Shown piece after piece: positions 50,781-59,690 of a DNA stretch of 64,000 bases. Made by a program: the position numbers and the translations under genes. The DNA is taken from the NCBI GenBank assembly GCA_035477115.1, contig DATIKW010000029.1, forward strand, positions 1-64,000. The letters are read 5' to 3'. The notes beneath the pieces are model-generated. The model had not been told where the DNA came from and searched no databases. It saw only the letters and a program-made list of their open reading frames with translations. Positions within the stretch are counted from its first letter, which is position 1, and each line of letters begins with the position of its first letter. This stretch comes from UBA995 sp035477115 (lineage in GTDB: Bacteria > Bacillota > Sulfobacillia > UBA995).

Positions 50781-52226
50781 ATGCGAAGGGGTGGACGACC
50801 CTTGAGACTCTCACCGAGCCTGGTTCGACACGATGGCAATGCAGCGCTGTTGCGGGCGGTGGAGATGTCCGTCCTGTCCACGCTCGCGGGATGGCCGCTT
50901 CACCTTCATGCCGAGGGACTTCGCGGCACGGGCAAGACCACCATCCTCCGCGCCACTCGGCCCGCTTTGCCGCAGATCGAGCGAGTCAAGAGCTGTCTGT
51001 ACAACTGCGACCCCCGGCGGCCGCACTGCCCCGACCATGCTCGCGGCTGGGAGGGAGCGACGGAATGGATCCCCATGCCCTTCATCGAGATATCCCATTC
51101 GGCAAAGGTGGGAACGGTGGTCGGCAGCGTAGACCTCGCCGGTCTGACCGATGCCGTCAACCCTCGGGCAACTCTGTTGCCGGGGTCCATCCCTCAGGCC
51201 AATCGCGGGATCATCTTCGTGGACGAGATCAACCGCCTGGCGGATACGGCTCCGGAACTGGCGGATGTGCTCCTCGATGTGATGGGCACCAAGCCCGGCC
51301 GCATCCAGGTAGAAGAAACGGGTCTCCCCCGCGTGGAAGTGCCGCTATCCATCTCGGTATGGGCGGCATCCAATCCGGATGAGGATCCCGGGCCGCTGGA
51401 AGACATCCGCAAGCAGCTATCCGACCGGTTCGACTTCGTAATCGCCATGAGTCGGCCTTCCCGCCCGGAAGTGGTGGCGGAGATCCTTGCGCAACGAGTT
51501 GACGCGGTAGCCCGCCCGCCGGCCCTCATCGCCAACGCGGACTGCTGGCAAGGAGTGCTGGAGAATCTCGGCCGAGTGGAGCTGCCCCGGACCCTGCAAC
51601 GCCTTCTAGCCGGCCTGTATGTGGACTTCAACCTGGAGAGCTTGCGGGCGGTGGAGGCCATCCAGCTTGGGGCCAGAGTTCACGCCGCGCTGGAGGCTCG
51701 AGACGAGGTGACCCTGGCGGATGTGCTGGCGGTCACGGCCATCGCCCTGCGCCACCGTGCCGATCTTGCGACTATAACCGAGGCGATGAAGCACCTGGAG
51801 GAGTGGTCAAACCGGGCCGAGCGCGATCTGCCTCCGGGGGATGAGGGTCCGAAGGAGGCGGTGGGCGCCTCGCCTCCCTCCGGCAAGCAGCGCGCAGCCG
51901 GTGCCCTCTCCGGATCGGGAGTCGTCCGGTCCTGGGGAAATCTGCTGAGCCGCTTCTGGCCCGGGACGGACAAGGCGGCCGGCGGCGCAAGCGGGGAAGG
52001 GCGCGCCGGTTCCGGCCGGATACGCGGCCTCGGGCGGGCCGGTCACGGCAATTCGACATCGTTCAGGGGGCGGGAGGGCGGAGACGCCGGTAAGGCCGGC
52101 GATCGCATGCCGGAAGGCCCCGCCGATCCTCGGGGGATGGCACCATTCGCTCCGCCGGCCATCGCCCGCCCGCTCGTCGATCTGGCACCGGATGAGATGT
52201 TGCGGCTTCCCGACGCTCCCGGATGA
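50781..52226 (+). CDS. BchI-like AAA+ ATPase (magnesium chelatase subunit I family)
   Basis: 481 residues. Walker A GLRGTGKT (46-53), a Cys/His cluster (Cys72, Cys76, Cys83, His86) inserted after it, then GTVVGSVDLAGLTD, and Walker B IIFVDEIN (144-151) with WAASNPDEDPG and LSDRFDF (sensor/arginine region). The family drives metal insertion or protein remodelling together with a VWA partner. Residues from about 350 form a Gly/Arg-rich unstructured tail. No chlorophyll or cobalt-chelatase genes are nearby, so the client is unknown. ATGA overlap with the VWA gene. Confidence 0.8.
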   Translation: MRRGGRPLRLSPSLVRHDGNAALLRAVEMSVLSTLAGWPLHLHAEGLRGTGKTTILRATRPALPQIERVKSCLYNCDPRRPHCPDHARGWEGATEWIPMPFIEISHSAKVGTVVGSVDLAGLTDAVNPRATLLPGSIPQANRGIIFVDEINRLADTAPELADVLLDVMGTKPGRIQVEETGLPRVEVPLSISVWAASNPDEDPGPLEDIRKQLSDRFDFVIAMSRPSRPEVVAEILAQRVDAVARPPALIANADCWQGVLENLGRVELPRTLQRLLAGLYVDFNLESLRAVEAIQLGARVHAALEARDEVTLADVLAVTAIALRHRADLATITEAMKHLEEWSNRAERDLPPGDEGPKEAVGASPPSGKQRAAGALSGSGVVRSWGNLLSRFWPGTDKAAGGASGEGRAGSGRIRGLGRAGHGNSTSFRGREGGDAGKAGDRMPEGPADPRGMAPFAPPAIARPLVDLAPDEMLRLPDAPG

Positions 52227-54001
52227 AAGTGGAGTCGACCTTCGGCGGACTCGGCATCAGCGGTCAGTTCAGCGACCGCCAGCTGGACGCGATTCGCGAA
52301 GGGAGTCGCGATGTGGCGGGAGCCATCACCCGGGGTCTGGGGGCGCGTCTCGGCCACACCACCGTCGCCAGCGCGCGCCTCCATACCATCTCTCCCGCTC
52401 GACCCGGCGAGGTCCAAGTCGTCATGGACGGAGACGCCGGCCAGATTTTCTATCGCCGGGAGCGTCCGGGGGAGATCCTGCATGTCGACATCTTTCACCA
52501 GGTGGCCGAGGTCGATCACCGCGGGATGGGGCGTGCGCTCCTCAAGGCCGTCGATCGTTACTGCCGCGACTTTGCGTGGTCGGATGGCATGGGAATGCCG
52601 CCGGGCGGCCGCCGGTTGGCCGACCACGTGGACCTGCAGACGGGAACGGGAGGCGGACGCCTGTCCGGTTCCCTGGCCTACGGGCGCAGGGAGTCCCTGC
52701 GGCGAGCGCACCTGAACCATGTTCATCTGGCCCTCAAACTGCAGGACACACAACTTCCGCTGCTATTCTACATGGTGGCGGCCGCCGAGGAAGAGATCGA
52801 GCGGCAGGGCCACGACATCCGCAAGGTCGAAGCAGTGCGGTGCGTCCGCGGGGGACAGCGGGGCGAAGCCGATTTCACCCCTTACACGAGCCACTCCGAC
52901 TCTTTCTTGTTGGGGCGGGACAGTCCTCCGGCTGACCTGCAGGTCCAGCGACAGGTTCAACTCCAGACGGCAATGGATCTGAGCGACGACATCGGCAGCG
53001 TCGCCGAACTCGAGGAGTTCCTGGAAGCGGTCAAGGGGGAGCATGGCAGGACGTCCCCACCCGGCAGGCTGAAACGGCTGCCCAATTCCGGCCGGTGGCT
53101 CGAGCGACTGGAGGCACTGGGGCTCATCGTCTCCGATCGGCGGGAATACCGCTTGACGGATGAGGGGTCGCGGCTATACGAGTACGTGCGGACTCACCGT
53201 CGCGAGATCGAACTGGGTCTGCGCAAGTTGCTCCGCCGGATGACCATCTCGCCCGCCGAATTGGGCGATCCGGGCCGGCCGCCGGTGCAGGTCTGGGACC
53301 GGCGTCCCGGCTACAGCCTGGCAGCACCGGTGCCCGAGCGAGCCTGGCTCCCGAGCCTGGCCGTCCCCGAAACGATGATCGCCGCGACGGTCCGGCGGCT
53401 GACTGAGGGGGGCGCCCGTCTGTGCAGGGAGGATGTCCGGGCCTATCGGCGGCGGAAAGCCGAGAAGCTCGACATATGCCTGTTGATCGATGCCAGCGCC
53501 AGTATGGCCGGCGCTCGGCTCCGGGCAGCTCGTCATCTGGCCCAGCACCTCTTGCTGTCCCGGCGGGACCGGCTGGCGGTGATCGCTTTCCAGGAGCGGG
53601 ACGCGACGGTACAGGTACCGTTCACCCGCAGCTATGGGCGGATCGAGGTCGGCCTGAAAAACGTCCGTGCCCAGGGCCTGACGCCGCTGGCCACCGCCCT
53701 GGTCACCGCAACGGACTACCTCGAGCATGCCCGGACCCGGAGGCCGCTGCTCCTCCTGATCACCGACGGCATACCAACAGTGCCCAAGTGGACGATGAAC
53801 TCCCTGGCGGATGCAGTTGAGGCCGCCCGTTTGGTGGCCCGCCGGAAGATCCGCTTTGCCTGCATCGGCCTTGAGCCGAATCGACGCTTCCTGGAGGAAC
53901 TGGCCCGCGAGGGCCGTGCCAGCCTACACGTGGTGGAGGAGATCCAGCGCGAGCGACTGGCGGAGATCGCCCGGCAAGAGACGGCCGTGCCCGGGCGTTG
54001 A
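52223..54001 (+). CDS. VWA-domain protein, BchD-like partner of the AAA+ ATPase
   Basis: 592 residues. The C-terminal 190 are a von Willebrand A domain: LLIDASASMAG (MIDAS, Asp423), the Thr loop LTPLATALVTA and LLLITDGIPTVPKW. The N-terminal 400 residues are unusual, with YTSHSDSFLLG and a winged-helix-like stretch (RWLERLEALGLIVSDRREYRLTDEGSRLYEYV). No N-terminal AAA domain as in true BchD. Paired with the ATPase by ATGA, giving a MoxR/VWA-like machine of unknown client. Confidence 0.75.
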   Translation: MKVESTFGGLGISGQFSDRQLDAIREGSRDVAGAITRGLGARLGHTTVASARLHTISPARPGEVQVVMDGDAGQIFYRRERPGEILHVDIFHQVAEVDHRGMGRALLKAVDRYCRDFAWSDGMGMPPGGRRLADHVDLQTGTGGGRLSGSLAYGRRESLRRAHLNHVHLALKLQDTQLPLLFYMVAAAEEEIERQGHDIRKVEAVRCVRGGQRGEADFTPYTSHSDSFLLGRDSPPADLQVQRQVQLQTAMDLSDDIGSVAELEEFLEAVKGEHGRTSPPGRLKRLPNSGRWLERLEALGLIVSDRREYRLTDEGSRLYEYVRTHRREIELGLRKLLRRMTISPAELGDPGRPPVQVWDRRPGYSLAAPVPERAWLPSLAVPETMIAATVRRLTEGGARLCREDVRAYRRRKAEKLDICLLIDASASMAGARLRAARHLAQHLLLSRRDRLAVIAFQERDATVQVPFTRSYGRIEVGLKNVRAQGLTPLATALVTATDYLEHARTRRPLLLLITDGIPTVPKWTMNSLADAVEAARLVARRKIRFACIGLEPNRRFLEELAREGRASLHVVEEIQRERLAEIARQETAVPGR

Positions 54002-54030
54002 GCCCGCATCCAGGCTTCCGGGCGGAGCGG

Positions 54031-54765
54031 TCAACGCCCGGCGAGCAGGATGGTGGTGGGCGCCAGGGGTGTCCACGAGCGCTGGTCGAAATCTCCCCAC
54101 CGGGCCATGACTCGCAGCTTCGCTGCTTGCACAGCTCCTTCCAGATCGGTCATGGTCATCCGCCGGATAGTATGGCTGGTCCGCAGGGAGGGACCGCCGC
54201 CCTCCGGCACCAGCTCGAGTTCGAAGTCGATCAGCCCATCGGTCCGTTCCCGGTAGCGGCGGTGAAACACCATGCCGGAGAAAGGGACGGTCAAGGGTGG
54301 GAAGGAGTGTAGCGACCCGGTACGATCGAAGTTGACCGTCTGCGCGAGGAATATGCCGCCGGAGGCGAGCGAACGTCCGATGTACGCCACGGTGGCATCG
54401 AAGGCGCCGGGACCGACCGCATAGGCCAGGGAATTGCCCAGGCAGGAAGCGCCTCCGAAACGGCCCGCCAATCCTCGATAGGTCGCGGGGTCAGTCATGT
54501 CCCCGACTCGGAAGTCGATCCGGAGATCCTCGCGGCGAGCTGCCTGGCCGGCCAGGCGGATCATGAGCGGATCCCGATCCATGGCCGTCACCCGCATCCC
54601 CCGGGCGGCGAGAAAACGGGCATGCTTGCCCGTCCCGCAACCCACTTCCAGCCATCTGGTCACGGGCAGCCGGTCGGCCAGCCGCGCCAGCAACGCTTGC
54701 TGGCTGGGCCGCGCGGGGAAGATGGCTTCATAAGCCTCGCTGAACACTTCCTCAAACGTCTGCAT
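54031..54765 (-). CDS. SAM-dependent methyltransferase (class I)
   Basis: 244 residues. SAM loop WLEVGCGTGKHARFLAARGMRVTAMDRD, acidic motif FRVGDMTD and GGASCLGNSLAYAV. The C-terminal half has a beta-rich lid (LIDFELELVPEGGG). ATG at 54765 has GAAGGA 6 bases upstream. The substrate is unknown. It is convergent with the VWA gene (29 bases) and divergent from lapA. Confidence 0.85.
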   Translation of the reverse strand: MQTFEEVFSEAYEAIFPARPSQQALLARLADRLPVTRWLEVGCGTGKHARFLAARGMRVTAMDRDPLMIRLAGQAARREDLRIDFRVGDMTDPATYRGLAGRFGGASCLGNSLAYAVGPGAFDATVAYIGRSLASGGIFLAQTVNFDRTGSLHSFPPLTVPFSGMVFHRRYRERTDGLIDFELELVPEGGGPSLRTSHTIRRMTMTDLEGAVQAAKLRVMARWGDFDQRSWTPLAPTTILLAGR

Positions 54766-54793
54766 ATCTTGTCCTTCTACCTCTGGGTGGAAC

Positions 54794-54826
54794 TCACCTC
54801 CCGCCGGAACCACCGGAAGGAGGTGA
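54794..54826 (+). promoter_or_regulatory. Hairpin that masks a perfect Shine-Dalgarno-like sequence
   Basis: TCACCTCC (54794-54801) pairs with GGAGGTGA (54819-54826), enclosing CCGG repeats. The right arm together with the preceding AA is a full AAGGAGGTGA, yet no start codon lies at a usable distance. It sits in the 116-bp gap between the divergent methyltransferase and lapA genes and may belong to the leader of the lapA-recJ operon. Confidence 0.35.
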
Positions 54827-54881
54827 CCCCCGCCGCGGCTAATTGATAAGTGACTCAGCAACGCATGGGGGTAGGTAGCCG

Positions 54882-55220
54882 TTGGCTCTCGGTGCAATCC
54901 TCCTGGCGGCCTTCCTGGTGGCCTTGTTCGCCATTCAGAATGCCCAAGCCGTGCCCGTCCGTTTCCTCGTTTGGGCGGCGAACCTGCCGCTGGCGCTCGT
55001 CCTGCTTGGCGTGGCCGCGGCGGGAGCGCTGGTGGGCGGCATGGCCGGCGTGATGCGCCAGGTGGGATTAGGCGTCCGGCTGGGGGGGGAGCGGCGGGAA
55101 CGGGAGCGGCTGGCGGGAGAGAACCGCCGCCTTCAGGAGCAACTTGCCTCCCTGCAGGCGGAACTGGCGGGGGTGCGGTCGGCAAAGGCCGACGGCGGAG
55201 CGGAGACTGAGCAGTCGTGA
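54882..55220 (+). CDS. lapA: LapA-family (DUF1049) membrane protein
   Basis: 112 residues: two N-terminal membrane helices (LGAILLAAFLVALFAIQNAQAVPVRFLVW, LPLALVLLGVAAAGALVGGMAG) then a basic coiled coil (RERERLAGENRRLQEQLASLQAELAG). The AIQNAQ-x-V-x-V-x-F pattern identifies the family. TTG start after GGGGGTAGGT. The stop overlaps the recJ GTG. Confidence 0.85.
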   Translation: MALGAILLAAFLVALFAIQNAQAVPVRFLVWAANLPLALVLLGVAAAGALVGGMAGVMRQVGLGVRLGGERRERERLAGENRRLQEQLASLQAELAGVRSAKADGGAETEQS

Positions 55221-56944
55221 CTCCTTCAGCATTGCACGCGGAATGGATCGTCGGCCGGCCCGACCCCGAGCGGGTTGACTTGCTGGGCACGGAACTGGGG
55301 GTAAGTCGAGTTCTGGCCGCCGTGCTGGTCGGTCGAGGCATGACCGGGCCGCAGGAGGCGCGCGCTTTCCTGTCGGCGGGCGGCGACCTGCCGGACCCCA
55401 TGGCTATGGCGGACATGGGTCGGGCGGTGGAACGGATCGAGCGGGCGATCCGCCAGGCGGAACCGGTGGTCGTATACGGGGACTACGATGCCGACGGCCT
55501 GACCGGCATGGCGTTGCTGGTCGACTGCCTGCGCCGGCGGGGAGCCAACGTGGAATACTACGTCCCCGATCGACTCGAAGAGGGCTACGGTCTGAAAGGC
55601 ACGGTCCTGCGGGACCTGGCGGCCCGGGGCACCCGACTGGTGGTGACGGTGGACTGCGGCATCACCGCGATCGCCGAGGCGGAGTTGGCAGCAGAGCTTG
55701 GCATGGACCTGGTGATCACCGACCACCACGCTCCGGGCCCCTGCGCGCCCCCGGCGTTCGCCGTGCTCAACCCCTTGCGGGAGGGGTGTGACTATCCCTT
55801 CAAGCAACTTGCGGGAGTGGGGGTTGCCCTCAAGTTGGCCCAAGCTATGCTCCCGGGCGGGGAGTGGGAGGAACACTTGGACTTGGCGGCCGTTGGGACC
55901 ATAGCCGATGCGGTCCCGCTGCTGGGCGAAAACCGGCTCCTGGTAAGGCGCGGCTTGGTTGCCCTCCGCGACACCTCACGTCCGGGCCTGCGGCAGTTGC
56001 TCGCGGCAAGCGGTAGGACGTCCGGGGAGGTCACGGCGGAAAGGGTGGTCTATGGGTTGGGACCCCGGCTCAACGCCGCGGGACGCGTGGGCCGCGCGGA
56101 AGTCGCCGCCGAGATCCTGCTGACTCGAGATGATGGACGCGCCCGTGCCCTTGCCGGACAACTGGAGGAGTTCAACCGGACGCGACGTTCTCTAGAGGCG
56201 CAGATCGTGAGGGAGGCCGGGGACATGGTGGCTGCCGGCGCCGGCGGCGCTTGTCTCGTGCTGGCTCGCGCCGGATGGCCTACCGGGGTTCTGGGCATCG
56301 GGGCCGCCCGTTTGGTGGAGCGTCACCGCCTGCCGGCGGTGCTGCTCACGATCGAGGGGGGCAAGGCCCGGGGATCGGCGCGGGGGCTGCCCGGCCTGGA
56401 CATTCTGGATGCCCTACGCGCCTGCCATGACCTGCTCGAGACCTACGGCGGGCACCCGGGTGCGGCCGGCCTGAGCCTCGAGGCTGACCGTGTGCCCGAA
56501 TTCGCGGGGCGAATGCAAGAGGTGGTCGGCGGTCGCCTGACGCCGGGCGGCCGCATGCCGCGGATGATCGTTGACACGGAGGTGGCGGTGGGGGAACTCG
56601 ACGGCCAACTGCTCCGCGACCTGGAACTACTCGAACCCTGCGGTCAGGGAAATCCGCCGCCTCTTCTGGTGCTCCGGGGCGCCCCCGTGGTCGACTGCCG
56701 GGCGGTGGGGCAGGATGGCGCCCATCTGCGACTGACCCTGGGCCGGGGAGCGGGTTCCTTGCGGGCCATGGCCTTCCGTATGGGTGGCAGCCTGAATCGG
56801 TTGGCCGGAGCGCCGCGCTTGGATCTGGCTTTCACGCCGCTAGTCGAGCGCTGGAATGGACGGGAGTCGCTCACGCTGGCCGTACGGGATTTCGATATTC
56901 CAGGCGGCGATCGGAGGGAACTGACCGATGGAAGTGGATCTTAG
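55217..56944 (+). CDS. recJ: Single-stranded-DNA-specific exonuclease RecJ
   Basis: 575 residues. VVVYGDYDADGLTGMALLVDCLRRRG (motif I), VTVDCGITA, ITDHHAPG (DHH motif III), AAVGTIADAVPL, and GGHPGAAGLSLE of the DHHA1 domain. The C-terminal domain has LEPCGQGNPPP. Degrades single strands 5' to 3' in recombination and mismatch repair. GTG start overlapping lapA; its 3' end overlaps apt by 17 bases. Confidence 0.94.
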   Translation: MTPSALHAEWIVGRPDPERVDLLGTELGVSRVLAAVLVGRGMTGPQEARAFLSAGGDLPDPMAMADMGRAVERIERAIRQAEPVVVYGDYDADGLTGMALLVDCLRRRGANVEYYVPDRLEEGYGLKGTVLRDLAARGTRLVVTVDCGITAIAEAELAAELGMDLVITDHHAPGPCAPPAFAVLNPLREGCDYPFKQLAGVGVALKLAQAMLPGGEWEEHLDLAAVGTIADAVPLLGENRLLVRRGLVALRDTSRPGLRQLLAASGRTSGEVTAERVVYGLGPRLNAAGRVGRAEVAAEILLTRDDGRARALAGQLEEFNRTRRSLEAQIVREAGDMVAAGAGGACLVLARAGWPTGVLGIGAARLVERHRLPAVLLTIEGGKARGSARGLPGLDILDALRACHDLLETYGGHPGAAGLSLEADRVPEFAGRMQEVVGGRLTPGGRMPRMIVDTEVAVGELDGQLLRDLELLEPCGQGNPPPLLVLRGAPVVDCRAVGQDGAHLRLTLGRGAGSLRAMAFRMGGSLNRLAGAPRLDLAFTPLVERWNGRESLTLAVRDFDIPGGDRRELTDGSGS

Positions 56945-57446
56945 GACCATGATCCGGGAGATCCCCGACTTCCCCAAGCCGGGGATCCGGTTCCGCGACA
57001 TCACTACGCTCTTGCGGGATGGGCCGGCCTGGCGGCAGGCCATCCGTTCACTGGCTGCCGTCTACCGGGATCGGGGGGTCGACATGGTGGTGGGCCCGGA
57101 AGCCCGGGGCTTCATCGTGGGGGCCACCGTGGCTTACGAACTCGGCGCCGGGTTCGTCCCCGTGCGCAAGCCGGGCAAGCTTCCCGCGCGGACCCTGCGC
57201 GGGGAGTACCTCCTGGAATACGGGCAGGATGCCCTCGAGATCCACCTCGACTCGCTGGAAGGGAGCCGGAGGGTCTTGGTGGTCGACGATCTCCTCGCCA
57301 CCGGCGGCACGGTGGTCGCCACCCTGGATCTCGTCCGCCGGCTGGGCGTGGCGGTGGTGGGCGTTGGCTTCCTGATCGAACTAGCCTATCTCAATGGACG
57401 GGAGCGCCTCAAGGGCTACGAGGTCACCTCCCTGATCCAGTTCTGA
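56928..57446 (+). CDS. apt: Adenine phosphoribosyltransferase
   Basis: 172 residues. IPDFPKPGIRFRDITTLLRDG at the N-terminus, GPEARGFIVGATVAYELGAGFVPVRKPGKLP, and the PRPP loop VLVVDDLLATGGTV. Converts adenine and PRPP to AMP. It starts inside the end of recJ and ends 7 bases before relA. Confidence 0.96.
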   Translation: MEVDLRTMIREIPDFPKPGIRFRDITTLLRDGPAWRQAIRSLAAVYRDRGVDMVVGPEARGFIVGATVAYELGAGFVPVRKPGKLPARTLRGEYLLEYGQDALEIHLDSLEGSRRVLVVDDLLATGGTVVATLDLVRRLGVAVVGVGFLIELAYLNGRERLKGYEVTSLIQF

Positions 57447-57453
57447 TCGGGCC

Positions 57454-59652
57454 ATGGGCCAGGACCTGGCAAGTCTGAAGGAGAAGGTGCTGGCCGCGAG
57501 CCCCGGTGCGGACACCGCGCTAATCGAGCGCGCGTACGCTTTCGCCGGCGGGGCCCACCAGGGGCAACGCCGGGTGTCCGGCGATGCTTTCATCGAGCAC
57601 CCGCTGGCCGTAGCTCACATTCTCGCCGAGCTGGAACTGGACACGACGGTCATCGGGGCGGCGCTCCTCCACGATGTGGTCGAGGATACGGCGGTGACCT
57701 TGGAGGCCGTCCAGGAGGCGTTCGGCGACGAGGTGGCGCAACTCGTGGACGGGGTGACCCGTCTCTCCCGGCTGGAGTTGCGGGCCACCGAAGACGAGCA
57801 GGTGGAGAACTTACGGAAGATGTTCCTGGCCATGGCCCGGGACATCCGGGTCATCCTGATCAAGCTGGCCGACCGCCTGCACAACCTCCGGACGCTCAAT
57901 TGCCTCGAGCCCGCCGCCCGCCGCCGCATCGCCGAGGAGACGATCGAGATCTTCGCGCCGCTCGCCCATCGGCTCGGCATCAACCGGATGAAGATGGAAC
58001 TCGAGGACCTCGCCCTGCACCATCTCGATCCGACCCGCTATTACGAGATCGTGGACCTGGTAGCCAGGCGCCGCGGCGAACGCGAAGCCATTATCGCGCA
58101 GGCCATCGCCGTCATCAAGGAACGACTGGCCGCCGAGGGGCTCCACGCCGACATCCAGGGCAGAGCCAAGCACTTCTACAGCATATACCGGAAGATGTAT
58201 GAGCAGGGGCGAGACTTCGGGGACATCTACGACTTGATCGCCATCCGGATCATCACCGGGGCGGAGCGAGACTGCTACGGGATACTCGGAGTGGTACACG
58301 CCTTGTGGAAACCTCTGCCGGGGAGAGTCAAAGACTTCATCGCTTCCCCCAAGCCCAACATGTACAAGTCCTTGCACACGACGGTGGTGGGCCCGGAGGG
58401 CGAGCCGGTAGAGATCCAGATCCGCACCTGGGAGATGCATCAGACGGCCGAGTACGGCATCGCCGCCCACTGGCGGTACAAGGAGGGCGAGCGCGCCGGT
58501 GACAAGGGCTTCGAGGAGAGGCTTGCCTGGCTGCGTCAGACCCTCGAGTGGCAGCAGGACCTGAGGGATCCCCAGGAGTTCCTGGAAGCGCTGAAGACGG
58601 ACCTCCTGGCGGACGTGGTATACGTATTCACCCCCCGGAGTGATATCATCGAGTTGCCAGCCGGTGCCACGCCCATCGATTTCGCCTACCGTATCCACAC
58701 GGACGTGGGGCACCGCTGCATCGGGGCGAAGGTAAACGGCCGGATCGCCCCTCTACACTATCAGCTCAATAACGGCGACATCGTCGAGATCCTCACTTCG
58801 CGGAAAGCGACTGGTCCTAGCTGGGACTGGCTTAACCTGGCCAAGACCAGTTCCGCGCGTTCGCGCATCCGCAACTGGTTCAAACGGGAAGCATGGCAGA
58901 GCAACGTCGCCCGGGGCCGGGAGTTGGTCGACCGCGAACTCAGGCGGCACGGGGTGGATCCCGACGCCTATCCGGCCGGCCTGCGCAATCAGGTCCTGGA
59001 TGCCATCCGGCAACATCTCAATCTGACGGGCGTGGACGACCTGTGGGCTGGAGTCGGGGCGGGGTCGCTCACGCCCAATTTCGTGGCCCAGAAACTCCGC
59101 GAAGCCCTGGCCCAGCAGGAGAAGCTCCCCCAGGAACTGATCGCGGAACGGGCGGCGGCACCGGACATGAAACCCTGGTCGGGCTATGGCCGGCCCACTC
59201 AGGGAGTTCGGGTGAAGGGCGTGGACAACATCCTGCTGCGGTTCGCAAGATGCTGCAACCCCGTGCGCGGCGATCCTATAATCGGGTATGTGACCCGGGG
59301 CCGGGGAGTCTCCGTGCACCGGAGGGATTGTCCCAGCCTGGCCCACTTCCGGGGCGAGGAGGCGAGGCTGATCGAGGTTGCGTGGGATTCGGCCACCGGC
59401 GGGACCTTCCCGGCCGAACTCGAGATAAGGGCGTTCGACCGGCCCGGTTTGCTGTCCGATGTCCTCAACGCCATCGCCGACACGCGAACCAATGTGAACT
59501 CAGTCAATGCTCGAGCGGATGTGAATCGGGTGGCCATCATCGACCTGGTGATGGAAATACGCGATCTCGGTCATCTCAAATACCTGACGGAACGATTGTC
59601 CCGGGTCAGGGACGTGTATAGTGTCGGGCGGGTGACTACCCGGAGCGGCTGA
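57454..59652 (+). CDS. relA: Bifunctional (p)ppGpp synthetase/hydrolase
   Basis: 732 residues. Hydrolase HD domain intact (ALLHDVVEDT, His73/Asp74; IKLADRLHNLRTL). Synthetase domain with FSIYRKM-like HFYSIYRKMYEQG, RIITGAERDCYGILGVVH and RVKDFIASPKPNMYKSLHTTV. TGS domain (VYVFTPRSDIIELPAGATPIDFAYRIHT), zinc-finger-like helical region with RCCNPVRGDPIIGYVTRGRG, and C-terminal ACT domain. Controls the stringent response. Confidence 0.95.
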   Translation: MGQDLASLKEKVLAASPGADTALIERAYAFAGGAHQGQRRVSGDAFIEHPLAVAHILAELELDTTVIGAALLHDVVEDTAVTLEAVQEAFGDEVAQLVDGVTRLSRLELRATEDEQVENLRKMFLAMARDIRVILIKLADRLHNLRTLNCLEPAARRRIAEETIEIFAPLAHRLGINRMKMELEDLALHHLDPTRYYEIVDLVARRRGEREAIIAQAIAVIKERLAAEGLHADIQGRAKHFYSIYRKMYEQGRDFGDIYDLIAIRIITGAERDCYGILGVVHALWKPLPGRVKDFIASPKPNMYKSLHTTVVGPEGEPVEIQIRTWEMHQTAEYGIAAHWRYKEGERAGDKGFEERLAWLRQTLEWQQDLRDPQEFLEALKTDLLADVVYVFTPRSDIIELPAGATPIDFAYRIHTDVGHRCIGAKVNGRIAPLHYQLNNGDIVEILTSRKATGPSWDWLNLAKTSSARSRIRNWFKREAWQSNVARGRELVDRELRRHGVDPDAYPAGLRNQVLDAIRQHLNLTGVDDLWAGVGAGSLTPNFVAQKLREALAQQEKLPQELIAERAAAPDMKPWSGYGRPTQGVRVKGVDNILLRFARCCNPVRGDPIIGYVTRGRGVSVHRRDCPSLAHFRGEEARLIEVAWDSATGGTFPAELEIRAFDRPGLLSDVLNAIADTRTNVNSVNARADVNRVAIIDLVMEIRDLGHLKYLTERLSRVRDVYSVGRVTTRSG

Positions 59653-59690
59653 GCGCCGACCGCGGATCGGGGTGGTGGACGCAGCTGAGG

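Noticed and set aside
50781..54001. Reading the ATPase/VWA pair as a true magnesium or cobalt chelatase
   Set aside because: No BchH/CobN-type large subunit or tetrapyrrole genes are in the window, and the VWA protein lacks the BchD N-terminal AAA domain.
54817..54840. Possible fragment of a 16S rRNA 3' end (AAGGAGGTGA)
   Set aside because: Only about ten bases match and the sense is the complement of the rRNA; a hairpin arm explains it.
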